Source: an uncultured Roseateles sp. (GTDB taxonomy: Bacteria > Pseudomonadota > Gammaproteobacteria > Burkholderiales > Burkholderiaceae). Taken from it: a stretch of DNA of 14,472 nucleotides. Each line of letters begins with the position of its first letter. The first letter of the stretch is position 1. A program made the position numbers and the translations under genes. The notes beneath the pieces were generated by a model. It saw only the letters and a list, made by a program, of their open reading frames with translations. It did no database searches and was not told where the DNA came from. Shown piece by piece: positions 1-8,510 of this stretch. Location: contig CAMLKW010000106.1 in the NCBI GenBank assembly GCA_946480605.1, positions 1 through 14,472 of the forward strand, in the 5' to 3' direction.

Positions 1-1
1 G

Positions 2-565
2 GCGCTGACGCTGGCCTGGCACCGCCTCGTGCAGGCGCTGCCGGCAGCCTGGCTGAAGGGCATCAAGCAGCTGCTGCGCGCGCCGACGCGGCGCCTGGGC
101 GTCGTGGCCGACACGCCGGCAGGCGAGCTGCAGGGCAGCGCGAGGCCGGACTACCGCCTGGGGCTGCACCCCTGGTCGGCCGCGCTGGGCGACCGCCAGG
201 CCTGCAGGGCGGCCGAGGTCTGGGCCGCGCGCCGCGCTCAGGCCCGGGTGTATGACGCGCTGGTGCCCGCCGCGCTGCGCCCCCGGCGCGGTGCCGGCGA
301 TGTGCTGCTGCGCTATCCGTTGCGGCTGCCCGTGGGCTTGGACCGTGACACGTTGGCCGCGCTGCTGGCGGCCGACGACATCGAGCTGGGCCGCTGGTTC
401 GACGACGTCGTGCACCCCCGCGGCAGCCTGCGCTACGGCTACCGCACCGGGGACTGCCCGGTGGGCGAGGCGACGGCGGCCTGCGTCGCCAACCTGCCGC
501 TGGGCCTGCATGCCGGCCTGAGCGATCGCCAACGGCAGGCGCTGCAGCGGCGGCTGTCGGCATGA
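2..565 (+). CDS. DegT/DnrJ/EryC1/StrS-family sugar aminotransferase, C-terminal part (5' end outside window)
   Basis: The reading frame is open from the first bases of the window, so the gene starts upstream and only about 187 C-terminal residues are seen. An internal GTG at 29 could pose as a start but has no supporting signal. The visible part matches the small C-terminal domain of PLP-dependent nucleotide-sugar aminotransferases: a 'LLRYPLRLP' strand, then 'IELGRWFDDVVHP', 'YRTGDCPVGEA' and the 'NLPLGL' segment that precedes the final helix. The catalytic lysine lies in the missing part. The family transfers an amino group from glutamate to a keto-sugar nucleotide in the cytoplasm. The TGA stop overlaps the flippase ATG (ATGA), which puts both genes in one operon. 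The substrate cannot be told, though the wording resembles the VioA/perosamine-synthase-like branch. The family call is fairly sure and the subgroup is not. Confidence 0.8.
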   Translation, partial: ALTLAWHRLVQALPAAWLKGIKQLLRAPTRRLGVVADTPAGELQGSARPDYRLGLHPWSAALGDRQACRAAEVWAARRAQARVYDALVPAALRPRRGAGDVLLRYPLRLPVGLDRDTLAALLAADDIELGRWFDDVVHPRGSLRYGYRTGDCPVGEATAACVANLPLGLHAGLSDRQRQALQRRLSA

Positions 566-1851
566 GCCTGCGCCAGCGTTTCGCGCAGCTGGCCGCCGCC
601 TCGGCCATCAGCCAGGCGCTGCCGATGGCCATGGCGCCGCTGTTGACGCGCACCTTCGGCGCCGAGGTGCTGGGCCAGTGGGCCTGGTTCGCCGCCATCG
701 TCGCCAGCCTGGCGGTGGTGGCCAATGCACGCTACGAGTACGCCATCCCGCTGCCCCGCCGGCGCGGCGAAGCCGGCTTGCTGCTGGCGCTGGCCCTCGC
801 TCTCGCGCTGGCGGCCACGTGGGTGACGGCCTTGCTGGCCTGGGGGCTGGCGGCGTTGCCCGGTGGCGCCCTGAGCGGGCGCTGGGGGCAGGTCGGCTGG
901 CTGCAGGACTATGCGTTGCCGCTGGCGCTGGCCGTGGGCCTGCTGGGCCTGCAGCAGGGGCTGGCCTTGTGGAGCAACCGCCATGGCCGTTTCGCGGCGA
1001 TCGCCCAGGCGCGTGTGGGCCAGCAAGTCGTGATGGCACTGGCTCAGTTGGCCGCCGTGGCGGCCGGCTGGCTGACGGCCGCGGCGCTGGTTGGCGCGCA
1101 GCTGCTGTCGCTGCTGCTGCCGCCGTTGTGGCTGTGGTGGCGCGGGCAGGCCGTGCAGCTGCGCGGCGCCCGCACCGCCGTGGCAGCGCGGCGCCGCTGG
1201 AGGCGGGTACGGGCGCTGGCCTGGCGCTACCGCCAGTTCCCGCTCGTGAACAGCCCGCATGCCTTCGTCAACGGGCTGCAGGAGGCCATCGCGCTGTCGC
1301 TGATCGCGGCCTATGCCGGCCTGGCTGCGGCGGGCTGGTATGCGGTCATGGTGAGGCTGGTGAAGGCGCCTGCCACGCTGGTGGGCGGCGCGCTGTCGGA
1401 GGCCTTGCTGTCGCGGCTGGCCGAGGACTGGCGCGAGGGGCGCAGCCTGCAGCCCACGCTGGCCCGTGCGATGCGCGGCCTGCTGCTGCCGGCCATCGGG
1501 GGCGCGGTGCTGCTGGCGCTGGTGGGGCCCACGCTGTTCGGCTGGGCGCTGGGCGCCGACTGGGCGCCCGCGGGCGAGTACGCGCGCTGGATGGCTCCGT
1601 ATGTCGCGGCACACTTCGTCTGCGCGCCGCTGACCGTCGCGCCCATGGTGACGCAGCGCCAGACCGGCGCGCTGGCCTTCAGCCTGGTGGGCAATGCCTT
1701 GTATGCGTTCGCGCTGGCGGCCATGCTGGCGTCGGGGCGGCCGGTCACCGAGGCGCTGGGCGCCGTGTCTGTCGTGATGCCGCTGTACTTCGCGGCCTAT
1801 CTGGCCTGGCTGTATCGGGGCGCCGTGCCGCCTGCCGTTGTGAGGACTTGA
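562..1851 (+). CDS. Wzx-like polysaccharide/lipid-linked oligosaccharide flippase
   Basis: The 429-residue protein is very hydrophobic, with about 11-12 candidate membrane segments (roughly 8-28, 38-55, 72-98, 117-136, 154-172, 174-193, 236-262, 307-330, 342-362, 369-391 and 396-418). An early 'RYEYAIPLP' motif at 58-65 is typical of Wzx/PST-family exporters, which move undecaprenyl-diphosphate-linked glycan repeat units from the cytoplasmic to the periplasmic face of the inner membrane. The central Arg-rich stretch at 204-223 is probably a cytoplasmic loop between the two halves. The length is normal for the family. The start overlaps the upstream aminotransferase stop by four bases, and the next gene follows within 3 bases. 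Together with the neighbouring glycosyltransferases this supports a Wzx role. A MATE-like or MurJ-like exporter of another lipid-linked sugar is the main alternative. Confidence 0.85.
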   Translation: MSLRQRFAQLAAASAISQALPMAMAPLLTRTFGAEVLGQWAWFAAIVASLAVVANARYEYAIPLPRRRGEAGLLLALALALALAATWVTALLAWGLAALPGGALSGRWGQVGWLQDYALPLALAVGLLGLQQGLALWSNRHGRFAAIAQARVGQQVVMALAQLAAVAAGWLTAAALVGAQLLSLLLPPLWLWWRGQAVQLRGARTAVAARRRWRRVRALAWRYRQFPLVNSPHAFVNGLQEAIALSLIAAYAGLAAAGWYAVMVRLVKAPATLVGGALSEALLSRLAEDWREGRSLQPTLARAMRGLLLPAIGGAVLLALVGPTLFGWALGADWAPAGEYARWMAPYVAAHFVCAPLTVAPMVTQRQTGALAFSLVGNALYAFALAAMLASGRPVTEALGAVSVVMPLYFAAYLAWLYRGAVPPAVVRT

Positions 1852-1854
1852 GCT

Positions 1855-2913
1855 TTGAAACTGGTGTTGATCGGCGATGGTGAAAGCCCCCACCTGCTGA
1901 AGTGGGCGCGCATGCTGCAGCCGCGCGTGCGGCTGTGGGCCATCTCGTCGCGCGGTTTCGCGCCGGGTTGGGAGCTGCTGCTGCCCGATGCACAGCGGCT
2001 GGCGCTGAACACCGCGCCGGACCATGGCGGCGGCAACGTCGCACTGATCAAGCAGCTGCCGCGCATCGGCAACTGGCTGGCCGCGGTGGACGCGGACTGG
2101 CTGCACGCCCACTACCTGACCTCGCACGGCACGCTGGCCTGGGCGGCGCGGCTGGGCTGGCGGTTGCGGGCAGAAATAGCCGGCTCGGCCTGGGGCAGCG
2201 ACATCCTCGTCACGCCGCAGCGCGGCGGCGCCTGGCGCTGGCTGACGAAGAAGGCGCTGCGCGAATGCGCCATCACGACGTCCGACTCGGTCTACATGGC
2301 CGAGTGCATGCGCGAGCTGGGCGCGGGTGAGGTGATGACCTTCCCGTTCGGCCTGGAAGCCATGCCCAAGCAGAACGCGAAGAAGCAGCCCTGGCTGTGC
2401 TTCGCGAACCGGGGCCTGGAGCCCATCTACCGGCCGCAGCTGGTGATCGCCGCATTCGCGCGCATTGCCGCCGCGCAGCCCGAGGCGAAGCTGGTGGTGG
2501 CCAACGACGGCTCGCTGCGCGCCGCGCTGGAGGCCGACGTGGCGGCGCGCGGGCTGACGGATCGGGTCAGCTTCGTCGGCCGGCTGGATGCCGCCGCGCA
2601 GGCCGCGCACTATGCGCGCTCGACCTGGTTCCTGAGCCTGCCGGAGAGTGATTCCGTGTCGGTGTCCGTGCTGGAGGCGATGGCCCATGGCTGCGTGCCG
2701 CTGCTGTCCGAACTGCCGGCCAACCGCGAGCTGATCGGCGACTCGGCGCGTGGGCTCATCGTCGGCGCGGTCGAGGACCTGCCCGCTCGCATGGCCACGC
2801 TGGACACGGAAAGGCTTGCCGTCGGCAACCGCGATTGGGTGGCCGCGCACGGGTTGTTCGAGCCCCATGTGCAGCGCTTTCTGACCCGGCTGCGGGAACT
2901 CTCCCCGACATGA
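1855..2913 (+). CDS. GT-B glycosyltransferase (GT4-like)
   Basis: The 352-residue protein begins with a Rossmann-like strand 'MKLVLIGDGESPHLLKW', common at the N-terminus of GT4 enzymes. 'DWLHAHYLTSHG' at 81-92 matches the acceptor-domain HAHY-type motif. The C-terminal half carries the nucleotide-sugar domain: 'LCFANRGLEPIYRP' near 181-194, 'VSFVGRL' near 238-244 and the donor-binding E-x-rich loop from E264 to E274 in 'ESDSVSVSVLE', followed by 'AMAHGCVPLLS'. The start is TTG at 1855, three bases after the flippase stop. A GAGGA-like ribosome site at 1842-1846 lies a suitable distance upstream and favours this start over later ones. It should act in the cytoplasm, adding one sugar to a lipid-linked glycan. 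Donor and acceptor are unknown. Confidence 0.83.
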   Translation: MKLVLIGDGESPHLLKWARMLQPRVRLWAISSRGFAPGWELLLPDAQRLALNTAPDHGGGNVALIKQLPRIGNWLAAVDADWLHAHYLTSHGTLAWAARLGWRLRAEIAGSAWGSDILVTPQRGGAWRWLTKKALRECAITTSDSVYMAECMRELGAGEVMTFPFGLEAMPKQNAKKQPWLCFANRGLEPIYRPQLVIAAFARIAAAQPEAKLVVANDGSLRAALEADVAARGLTDRVSFVGRLDAAAQAAHYARSTWFLSLPESDSVSVSVLEAMAHGCVPLLSELPANRELIGDSARGLIVGAVEDLPARMATLDTERLAVGNRDWVAAHGLFEPHVQRFLTRLRELSPT

Positions 2914-4172
2914 GGGTCCTGCTCATCAACCACTACGCCGGCTCGCCGCGCCACGGCATGGAGTTCCGGCCCTACTACCTGGCGCGCGAGTGGGTCAGGG
3001 CGGGGCACGAGGTCACCATCGTCGCGGCCAGCCATTCGCATGTGCGGGCCGTGCAGCCCGTGGTGCCGGGCCAGCCCGTTGAGGAGATCATCGACGGCAT
3101 CCGCTACCGCTGGCTGCCCACGCCCGCCTACCAGGGCAATGGCGTGGGCCGGCTGCGCAACATCCTGAGCTTTCTGCGCCAGCTGCGCGCCGACGCATGG
3201 CGGCTCACGCGCGAGTTCAGGCCCGATGCGGTCATCGCGTCCAGCACCTATCCGATGGATATGTGGGTCGCCAAGAAGCTGGCCAAGCTAGCGAAGCCCG
3301 AGCGTGCGCCGGGCGCCGTGGGCCCGTCGCGGGCCAAGCTGGTCTACGAGGTGCACGACCTGTGGCCGCTGTCGCTGATCGAGCTGTCCGGCATGTCGCC
3401 GCGCCACCCCTTCGTGCTGATGTGCGGCAAGGCCGAGGCCGACGCCTACCGCGACGCCGACCGGGTCATCTCCATGTTGCCCTGCGTGCACGAGCACATG
3501 GCGTCCCGGGGCCTGGATCTCGCCAAGCTGCATGTCGTGCCCAACGGCTTTGCGCCGGAGGAGTGGCAGGGAGAGTCGCAACCGCTGGGCGCGACGCTGC
3601 AGGCGCATCTCGATGCCGAGCGCGCCGCTGGCCGTGTCATCGTGGGCTATGCCGGCTCCATGGGCCTGCCCAATGCGCTCGACGTGCTGCTGGACGCCGC
3701 CGCCACGCTGAAGGACGCGCCGCTGAGCTTCGTACTGGTCGGCAGCGGCCACGAGGCCGCGCGCCTGGCCGAGCGCGCCGCGGCCGAGGGGCTGGTGAAC
3801 GTGCGCTTCTTCGCACCCATCCCCAAGGCGCAGATCCCGACGCTGCTGGGCCATTTCGACATCGCCTACATCGGCTGGCAGCGCACGCCCATCTACCGCT
3901 TCGGCATCGCGCCCAACAAGCTCATCGACTACCTGATGGCCGGCCGCGCCGTGCTGCACTCGGTCGTGGCCGGCAACGACCCGGTCGCGGAGGCCGGTGC
4001 GGGGCTGACCGTGGCGCCCGAGGATCCGCGGGCCGTGGCCGACGGCCTGCTGAAGCTGGCGGCGCTCGCGCCCGCCGAGCGGGCGGCCATGGGCGAGCGT
4101 GGCCGCGCCTTCGCGATGGCCCACCACGCCTACCCCGTGCTGGCCGCACGCTTCATCCAAGCCCTGCAATGA
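2910..4172 (+). CDS. GT-B glycosyltransferase, WbuB-like (GT4)
   Basis: The 420-residue protein opens with 'MRVLLINHYAGSPRHGMEFR', where early N-H-Y/F and H-G-M-E-F residues resemble WbuB-type glycosyltransferases of O-antigen and capsule clusters. 'VYEVHDLWPLSL' at 145-156 is the HDLWP-type acceptor motif. Further on are 'VVPNGFAPEEW' at 209-219, 'VGYAGSMGLPNALDVLL' at 245-261 and 'FGIAPNKLIDYLMAGRAVLHS' at 331-351, the donor site with the usual N-K-L-D/E-Y-hydrophobic-A-G pattern. The ATG at 2910 overlaps the previous stop (ATGA). The same frame stays open upstream to 2835, but that extension runs into the preceding gene and lacks family similarity. Its likely job is transfer of an amino or deoxy sugar to a lipid-linked intermediate in the cytoplasm. 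Confidence 0.87.
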   Translation: MRVLLINHYAGSPRHGMEFRPYYLAREWVRAGHEVTIVAASHSHVRAVQPVVPGQPVEEIIDGIRYRWLPTPAYQGNGVGRLRNILSFLRQLRADAWRLTREFRPDAVIASSTYPMDMWVAKKLAKLAKPERAPGAVGPSRAKLVYEVHDLWPLSLIELSGMSPRHPFVLMCGKAEADAYRDADRVISMLPCVHEHMASRGLDLAKLHVVPNGFAPEEWQGESQPLGATLQAHLDAERAAGRVIVGYAGSMGLPNALDVLLDAAATLKDAPLSFVLVGSGHEAARLAERAAAEGLVNVRFFAPIPKAQIPTLLGHFDIAYIGWQRTPIYRFGIAPNKLIDYLMAGRAVLHSVVAGNDPVAEAGAGLTVAPEDPRAVADGLLKLAALAPAERAAMGERGRAFAMAHHAYPVLAARFIQALQ

Positions 4173-4837
4173 GCGAGCTGGACCAGATCGCCCAACGCTA
4201 CGCCCGCCGCGACACCGGCGACCGCTACAGCCTGCTGCGCCCCGAGGTCTGGCAGATGTGGCAGGAGCGCCAGCGCGCGCTGCTGCGCCTGCTGGCGCGG
4301 CGCCCCGGTACGCCGGCCGGCTGGCGTGCCACCGAGGTGGGCTGCGGTGCCGGCGGCAACCTGCTGGACCTGCTGCGCCTGGGCCTGCAGCCCGCCCACC
4401 TGACCGGCATCGAGCTGCTGCCCGAGCGGCTGGCGGCGGCGCGCGCGGCCCTGCCGGAAAGCGTGCGGTTGCTGGCCGGCGACGCCGCTTCGGCCAACGT
4501 CGCGCCGGCCAGCCAGGACCTGGTGCTGCAGTCCACCGTGTTCTCGTCCATCCTCGACGACGCGCTGCAGCAGCGCGTGGCCGACGCGATGTGGCGCTGG
4601 CTGAAGCCGGGTGGCGCCATCGTCTGGTACGACTTCACCCTCGACAACCCGCGCAATCCGGACGTGCGCGGCGTGCCGCTGGCGCGGGTGCGGGAACTGT
4701 TCCCGCAAGGCCAGTTCACGGTCCGCCGCGTCACGCTGGCGCCGCCGCTGGCGCGCGCACTGCCCGCGGCGTACTCGCTCCTCAACCTCGTGCCCTGGCT
4801 GCGCACTCACCGCCTCGTGCTGATCGCCAAGCCCTGA
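4169..4837 (+). CDS. Class I SAM-dependent methyltransferase
   Basis: The 222-residue protein has the glycine-rich SAM motif I '[10 protein letters not shown]' at 55-64, an acidic residue after the second strand ('[10 protein letters not shown]', E82) that would bind the SAM ribose, a motif-II-like 'AGDAAS' at 103-108, and '[13 protein letters not shown]' at 144-156 matching the post-II strand of Methyltransf_11/25-type enzymes. The ATG at 4169 overlaps the preceding glycosyltransferase stop by four bases. Lying between glycosyltransferase and aminotransferase genes, it probably methylates a sugar hydroxyl or amino group, or caps the glycan, in the cytoplasm. No substrate-specific motif is recognised, so the substrate is inferred from context alone. 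After its stop there are 19 bases before the next gene, the first real gap in this cluster. Confidence 0.85.
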   Translation: MSELDQIAQRYARRDTGDRYSLLRPEVWQMWQERQRALLRLLARRPGTPAGWRATEVGCGAGGNLLDLLRLGLQPAHLTGIELLPERLAAARAALPESVRLLAGDAASANVAPASQDLVLQSTVFSSILDDALQQRVADAMWRWLKPGGAIVWYDFTLDNPRNPDVRGVPLARVRELFPQGQFTVRRVTLAPPLARALPAAYSLLNLVPWLRTHRLVLIAKP

Positions 4838-4842
4838 TGCAC

Positions 4843-4856
4843 GAAAATCCCGCCCC
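4843..4856 (+). promoter_or_regulatory. Candidate start-proximal promoter (-10-like GAAAAT) or SD-less start element
   Basis: The sequence GAAAATCCCGCCCC lies directly before the ATG at 4857 and contains no Shine-Dalgarno. It matches 12 of 14 bases of the element before the ATG at 6615. GAAAAT would act as a -10 box, which would place transcription initiation at or very near the A of the ATG, giving a leaderless mRNA. No good -35 is visible, so this is tentative. Confidence 0.35.
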
Positions 4857-6017
4857 ATGAGTTCCCAGTCGTTCCTTCCCTTTGCCCTGCCCGAGATCGG
4901 CGACGACGAGATCGCCGAGGTCGTCGACACGCTGAAATCCGGCTGGATCACCACCGGCCCCAAGGCCAAGCGCTTCGAGGCAGCGTTCGCTGAGTTCCTG
5001 GGCGACCCGCAGATCGAGTGCATCGCCGTCAACTCGGCCACCGCGGGCCTGCACCTGGCGCTGGAGGCCATCGGCCTGCAGCCCGGCGACGAGGTCATCA
5101 CGACCACGCACACCTTCACCGCCACCGCCGAGGTGGTGCGCTACCTGGGTGCGGACGTGAAGCTGGTCGACATCGACCCGAGGACGCTGAACATCGACCT
5201 TGCCGCCGTCGAGGCCGCGATCACGCCGCGCACGAAAGCCATCCTGCCCGTGCACTACGCCGGCCTGGCCGTGGACATGCTGGCGCTGCTGGACATCGCG
5301 CGCCGCCATGGCCTGCGCGTCGTGGAGGACGCCGCGCACGCGCTGCCCACCACGCTGGAGAAGGAGCTGATCGGCACGCTGGGCAGCGACGCCACGGTCT
5401 TCAGCTTCTACGCCAACAAGACCATGACGACCGGCGAGGGCGGCATGCTGGTCACGCGCAACCCCGAGCTGGCCAAGCGCGCCCGCGTGATGCGCCTGCA
5501 CGGCATGAGCCGCGACGCCTTCGACCGCTTCACGGCCAAGGTGCCCAGCTGGTACTACGAGATCGTGGCGCCCGGCTTCAAGTACAACCTGACCGACATT
5601 GCCGCGGCGCTGGGCCTGCACCAGCTCAAGCGCCTGCCGGCCTTCCAGGCGCGCCGCGAGGCCATCGCCCAGCGCTATCACGAGGCCCTCGCCGACCTGC
5701 CGCTGCTGCTGCCGCCGGACGCCCCGGAGGGTGACACGCACAGCTGGCACCTCTACGTGCTGCGGCTGGCCGACGACGCAGGGATTGACCGTGATGCCTT
5801 CATCGAGGGCATGTACGCGGCGGGCATCGGCTGCTCGGTGCATTACGTGCCGCTGCACCTGCACCCCTACTGGCGCGACCGTTACGGCCTGACACCCGAG
5901 ATGTTCCCGCAGTCGCAGAAGGCCTACGAGCGCATGGTCAGTATCCCGCTGTACACGGCCATGAGCGACGCCGACGTGGAGCGCGTCATCGCGGCCGTGC
6001 GCGGCCTGCTGTCTTGA
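4857..6017 (+). CDS. DegT/DnrJ/EryC1/StrS-family nucleotide-sugar aminotransferase (PglE/ArnB-like)
   Basis: This is a full-length enzyme of 386 residues, the usual size. The opening '[21 protein letters not shown]' and '[14 protein letters not shown]' (28-41) are the classic N-terminus. '[12 protein letters not shown]' at 58-69 contributes phosphate contacts, 'VVEDAAHA' at 155-162 holds the PLP-nitrogen Asp (D158), and K188 in '[13 protein letters not shown]' is the Schiff-base lysine. '[17 protein letters not shown]' and the C-terminal '[11 protein letters not shown]' are also standard. It transfers an amino group from glutamate to a 4-keto sugar nucleotide. The PglC-like and PglF-like genes directly behind it make the dehydratase product its likely substrate, giving a 4-amino-4,6-dideoxy-HexNAc nucleotide. 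There is no Shine-Dalgarno before the ATG; the motif at 4843-4856 sits there instead. The family is near certain and the exact sugar is not. Confidence 0.93.
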   Translation: MSSQSFLPFALPEIGDDEIAEVVDTLKSGWITTGPKAKRFEAAFAEFLGDPQIECIAVNSATAGLHLALEAIGLQPGDEVITTTHTFTATAEVVRYLGADVKLVDIDPRTLNIDLAAVEAAITPRTKAILPVHYAGLAVDMLALLDIARRHGLRVVEDAAHALPTTLEKELIGTLGSDATVFSFYANKTMTTGEGGMLVTRNPELAKRARVMRLHGMSRDAFDRFTAKVPSWYYEIVAPGFKYNLTDIAAALGLHQLKRLPAFQARREAIAQRYHEALADLPLLLPPDAPEGDTHSWHLYVLRLADDAGIDRDAFIEGMYAAGIGCSVHYVPLHLHPYWRDRYGLTPEMFPQSQKAYERMVSIPLYTAMSDADVERVIAAVRGLLS

Positions 6018-6601
6018 GCAAGCGCCTGCTGGACATGCTGGCCTCGGGCCTGGGTCTGCTGCTGTTGGCGCCGTTGCTGCTCGCCGTGGCGGTCTGGATC
6101 AGGCTGGATTCGCCGGGGCCGGTGCTGTTCCGCCAGACCCGCGTGGGCCGCTTCGGCGCGCACTTCACCATCCACAAGTTCCGCACCATGCGCGTGGAGC
6201 CGGGCGCCGCCATCACGGTGGGCGAAGACCCGCGCATCACGCGCAGCGGCCGCTGGCTGCGCGCCAGCAAACTCGACGAACTGCCCCAGCTGTGGGACGT
6301 GCTGCGCGGCGCCATGAGCCTGGTCGGGCCGCGGCCCGAGCTGCCGCGCTATGTCGAGCTGTACCCCGCCGACCTGCGCGAACGGGTGCTGTCGGTGCGG
6401 CCCGGCATCACCGACCCGGCCTCGCTGGCCTTCAGCCACGAGGCCGAACTGCTCGCCGCGGCGGCCGACCCGGAGCGGGAGTACCGGGAGGTGGTGCTGC
6501 CGGCCAAGCTGAAGCTGTCGGCAGAGTACGCAGCGCGCGCCAACCTGACCACCGACCTGCGCCTGATCGCTGCAACCCTGGGCCGCGTGCTGCGCGGCTG
6601 A
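6014..6601 (+). CDS. Small monotopic phosphoglycosyl transferase (bacterial sugar transferase, PglC-like)
   Basis: The 195-residue protein has one N-terminal hydrophobic segment (about 8-29) followed by the bacterial sugar-transferase core: '[13 protein letters not shown]' at 33-45, 'FTIHKFRTM' at 51-59, '[20 protein letters not shown]' at 87-106 with the catalytic Asp-Glu pair D88/E89, and 'RPGITDPAS' at 129-137. It lacks the four-helix N-terminal extension of WbaP/WcaJ proteins, so it is a minimal PglC-size enzyme. Such enzymes move a sugar-1-phosphate from a UDP sugar to undecaprenyl phosphate at the cytoplasmic membrane face, starting glycan assembly. The start is TTG at 6014, overlapping the aminotransferase stop (TTGA). 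Position next to aminotransferase and dehydratase genes suggests a modified amino sugar as substrate. The stop falls at 6599-6601, inside the candidate promoter of the next gene. Confidence 0.92.
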   Translation: MSKRLLDMLASGLGLLLLAPLLLAVAVWIRLDSPGPVLFRQTRVGRFGAHFTIHKFRTMRVEPGAAITVGEDPRITRSGRWLRASKLDELPQLWDVLRGAMSLVGPRPELPRYVELYPADLRERVLSVRPGITDPASLAFSHEAELLAAAADPEREYREVVLPAKLKLSAEYAARANLTTDLRLIAATLGRVLRG

Positions 6602-6613
6602 CAATACCGCCCC
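6600..6613 (+). promoter_or_regulatory. Candidate start-proximal promoter (-10-like GACAAT) or SD-less start element
   Basis: GACAATACCGCCCC ends one base before the ATG at 6615 and overlaps the stop codon of the preceding gene. It agrees with the element at 4843-4856 at 12 of 14 positions. No Shine-Dalgarno is present. The GACAAT box could drive a leaderless or nearly leaderless transcript. The -35 region is not convincing. Confidence 0.35.
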
Positions 6614-6614
6614 G

Positions 6615-8507
6615 ATGAACTGGCAGTTTCTTGACACCCTGCTGACCCGGCTGCGACCGCACCGTGAGGTGCTGGCCCTGTTGCTGGACCTGACCATCGT
6701 GGCGCTGGCCTGGCAGGCGACCTATCTCTTCCGTCTAGGCTTTGAACGCTGGTTCGCGGCGCGGCCCGGCTATGACGGCTGGGTGCTGCTCGGGCTCCTT
6801 GGCATCTACGGATTGGTGTTCTGGGGGCTGCGCGTGCCCAAGGGCATGTGGCGCTTCTCGGGCTTCGGCGAGATCCAGCGTTTGGCAGTCGCCTGCCTGA
6901 TCGCCGGCCTGGTCAGTGCGACGCTGGTGCTGATGGCCCATCTGCGCGCCGTCCCGCGCGCGGTGCTGACGCTGCATCCGCTGTTCACGCTGATGCTGCT
7001 GGCGATGATGCGCATGGGCTACCGCATGCTGTACGAGCAGATGCGCAGTCGCATCAGCGGCAGCGCCCAGGAACGGCGGCGCGCGCTGGTGATGGGGGCG
7101 GGCGACGCGGGGCGGTTGCTGGTGGCGGGCATCCAGAACCAGCAGGGCTGGACCGTGGTGGGCTTCCTGGACGATGCGCCCGAGAAGCGCGGTGTGCGTG
7201 TCGCTGGTCTGCCGGTGCTCGGAGTGCTGGACGACGCAGCGCGCATTACCTCGACCCAGGGCGTGACCCACGTGATCGTTGCACTGCCGGCGGCCGCGCT
7301 AGCGCAGCGGCGCCGCGCGCTGGAAATTGCTGCAGGCACGGCACTTCCGGTGTTGACGGTCCCCAGCAGTGCTGAGTTGCTGGCTGGCAGGCGCGTCAAT
7401 GAAGTCCGCGATATCGAGCCCGAGGACTTGCTGGGCCGCGAACCTATCCAGCTCGACGAGAGCGGCATCAGTGAAGCGTTGAGCGGCAAGGTCGTCCTCG
7501 TCACGGGCGCCGGAGGCAGCATAGGCAGCGAACTGTGTCGCCAAGTCGCGCGCTACGGTCCGCGCCAACTGGTTCTCTATGAGCTCAGCGAATTCGCGCT
7601 CTATCAGATAGAGCAGGAACTGAGCGAGCAGTTCCCCCACTTGCCGCTGATCCGCCTGATCGGAGACGTCAAGGATCTGAATCACTTGCGCGCCACATTC
7701 GAGGCGCATCGGCCGCAAGTGGTCTTCCATGCGGCCGCCTACAAGCATGTGCCGTTGATGGAGGTGGGCAACGCAGCCGTCTGCTTACGCAACAACGTCC
7801 TGGGCACGTATCACGCCTGCCTGGCAGCCGCTGAGGTTCGTGCAGAGCGCTTCGTCTTGATCAGCACGGACAAGGCCGTGAACCCGACCAACGTGATGGG
7901 GGCGACCAAGCGCGCTGCGGAACTGGTCGTCAGTCATATGGCAGCGCAGGGGCACCTCACGCGCTTCATGGCCGTCCGCTTTGGCAATGTGCTGGGCTCA
8001 AGCGGGAGCGTGATCCCGAAATTCAAGGAGCAGATCGCCAAAGGCGGGCCGGTGACCGTCACCCATCCGGACATCACCCGCTACTTCATGACGATCCCTG
8101 AAGCAGCGCGGCTGGTTGTCCAGGCCGCAGCGCTTGGCCAGAGTGGGCAAGTCTTGGTCTTGGACATGGGCGAGCCCGTGCGGATAGCTGATCTTGCGAA
8201 GGACCTGATAAGAATGTCTGGTCACGGAACGATGGACATTCCCGTCGTTTACGTCGGTCTGCGCCCCGGCGAGAAGCTCTACGAGGAGTTGCTCGCAGAT
8301 GCTGATTCCACGATGCCTACGAGCATAAAACGGCTGCTGCTTGCTAAGCTAGACGACGGGCCTCGTAGCGCACTTGTGTATGCATGGCTCAGGGATCTGA
8401 TTCAGCGTGACGACCAGCCCTTGGGTGATGTTCAGGTGAGAAAGATGTTGGCCGCTCTGTTGGATGCTGAGTACGAAGAGGCTGAGCGGTCCTCCGCTTG
8501 CTCGTAA
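6615..8507 (+). CDS. Membrane-anchored nucleotide-sugar 4,6-dehydratase (PglF/WbpM/CapD-like)
   Basis: The 630-residue protein has the two-part layout of the family. Four membrane segments (about 18-40, 55-72, 90-110 and 115-136) come first, then a CoA-binding-like Rossmann unit with 'VMGAGDAGRLL' at 159-169. The catalytic extended-SDR domain follows from about 293, with the NAD(P) loop 'VTGAGGSIGSE' at 296-306. 'ISTDKAVNPTNVMGATK' at 416-432 gives T418, M428 and K432, the S/T-M-K catalytic set known from WbpM/PglF instead of the usual Tyr. It should convert a UDP-HexNAc (normally UDP-GlcNAc) to the 4-keto-6-deoxy sugar, feeding the aminotransferase at 4857. Codon use and G+C change along the gene: the last two fifths contain several ATA codons plus AGA and AAA, unlike the preceding genes. 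The stop leaves 290 bases before the next gene, so the cluster ends here. Confidence 0.92.
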   Translation: MNWQFLDTLLTRLRPHREVLALLLDLTIVALAWQATYLFRLGFERWFAARPGYDGWVLLGLLGIYGLVFWGLRVPKGMWRFSGFGEIQRLAVACLIAGLVSATLVLMAHLRAVPRAVLTLHPLFTLMLLAMMRMGYRMLYEQMRSRISGSAQERRRALVMGAGDAGRLLVAGIQNQQGWTVVGFLDDAPEKRGVRVAGLPVLGVLDDAARITSTQGVTHVIVALPAAALAQRRRALEIAAGTALPVLTVPSSAELLAGRRVNEVRDIEPEDLLGREPIQLDESGISEALSGKVVLVTGAGGSIGSELCRQVARYGPRQLVLYELSEFALYQIEQELSEQFPHLPLIRLIGDVKDLNHLRATFEAHRPQVVFHAAAYKHVPLMEVGNAAVCLRNNVLGTYHACLAAAEVRAERFVLISTDKAVNPTNVMGATKRAAELVVSHMAAQGHLTRFMAVRFGNVLGSSGSVIPKFKEQIAKGGPVTVTHPDITRYFMTIPEAARLVVQAAALGQSGQVLVLDMGEPVRIADLAKDLIRMSGHGTMDIPVVYVGLRPGEKLYEELLADADSTMPTSIKRLLLAKLDDGPRSALVYAWLRDLIQRDDQPLGDVQVRKMLAALLDAEYEEAERSSACS

Positions 8508-8510
8508 CGG

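Noticed and set aside
439..2868. An 809-codon open frame on the - strand across the flippase and first glycosyltransferase genes.
   Set aside because: The + strand carries two genes with clear family motifs and coupled starts. The antisense product is low-complexity Arg/Gln/Gly/His-rich, as expected from a high-G+C shadow frame.
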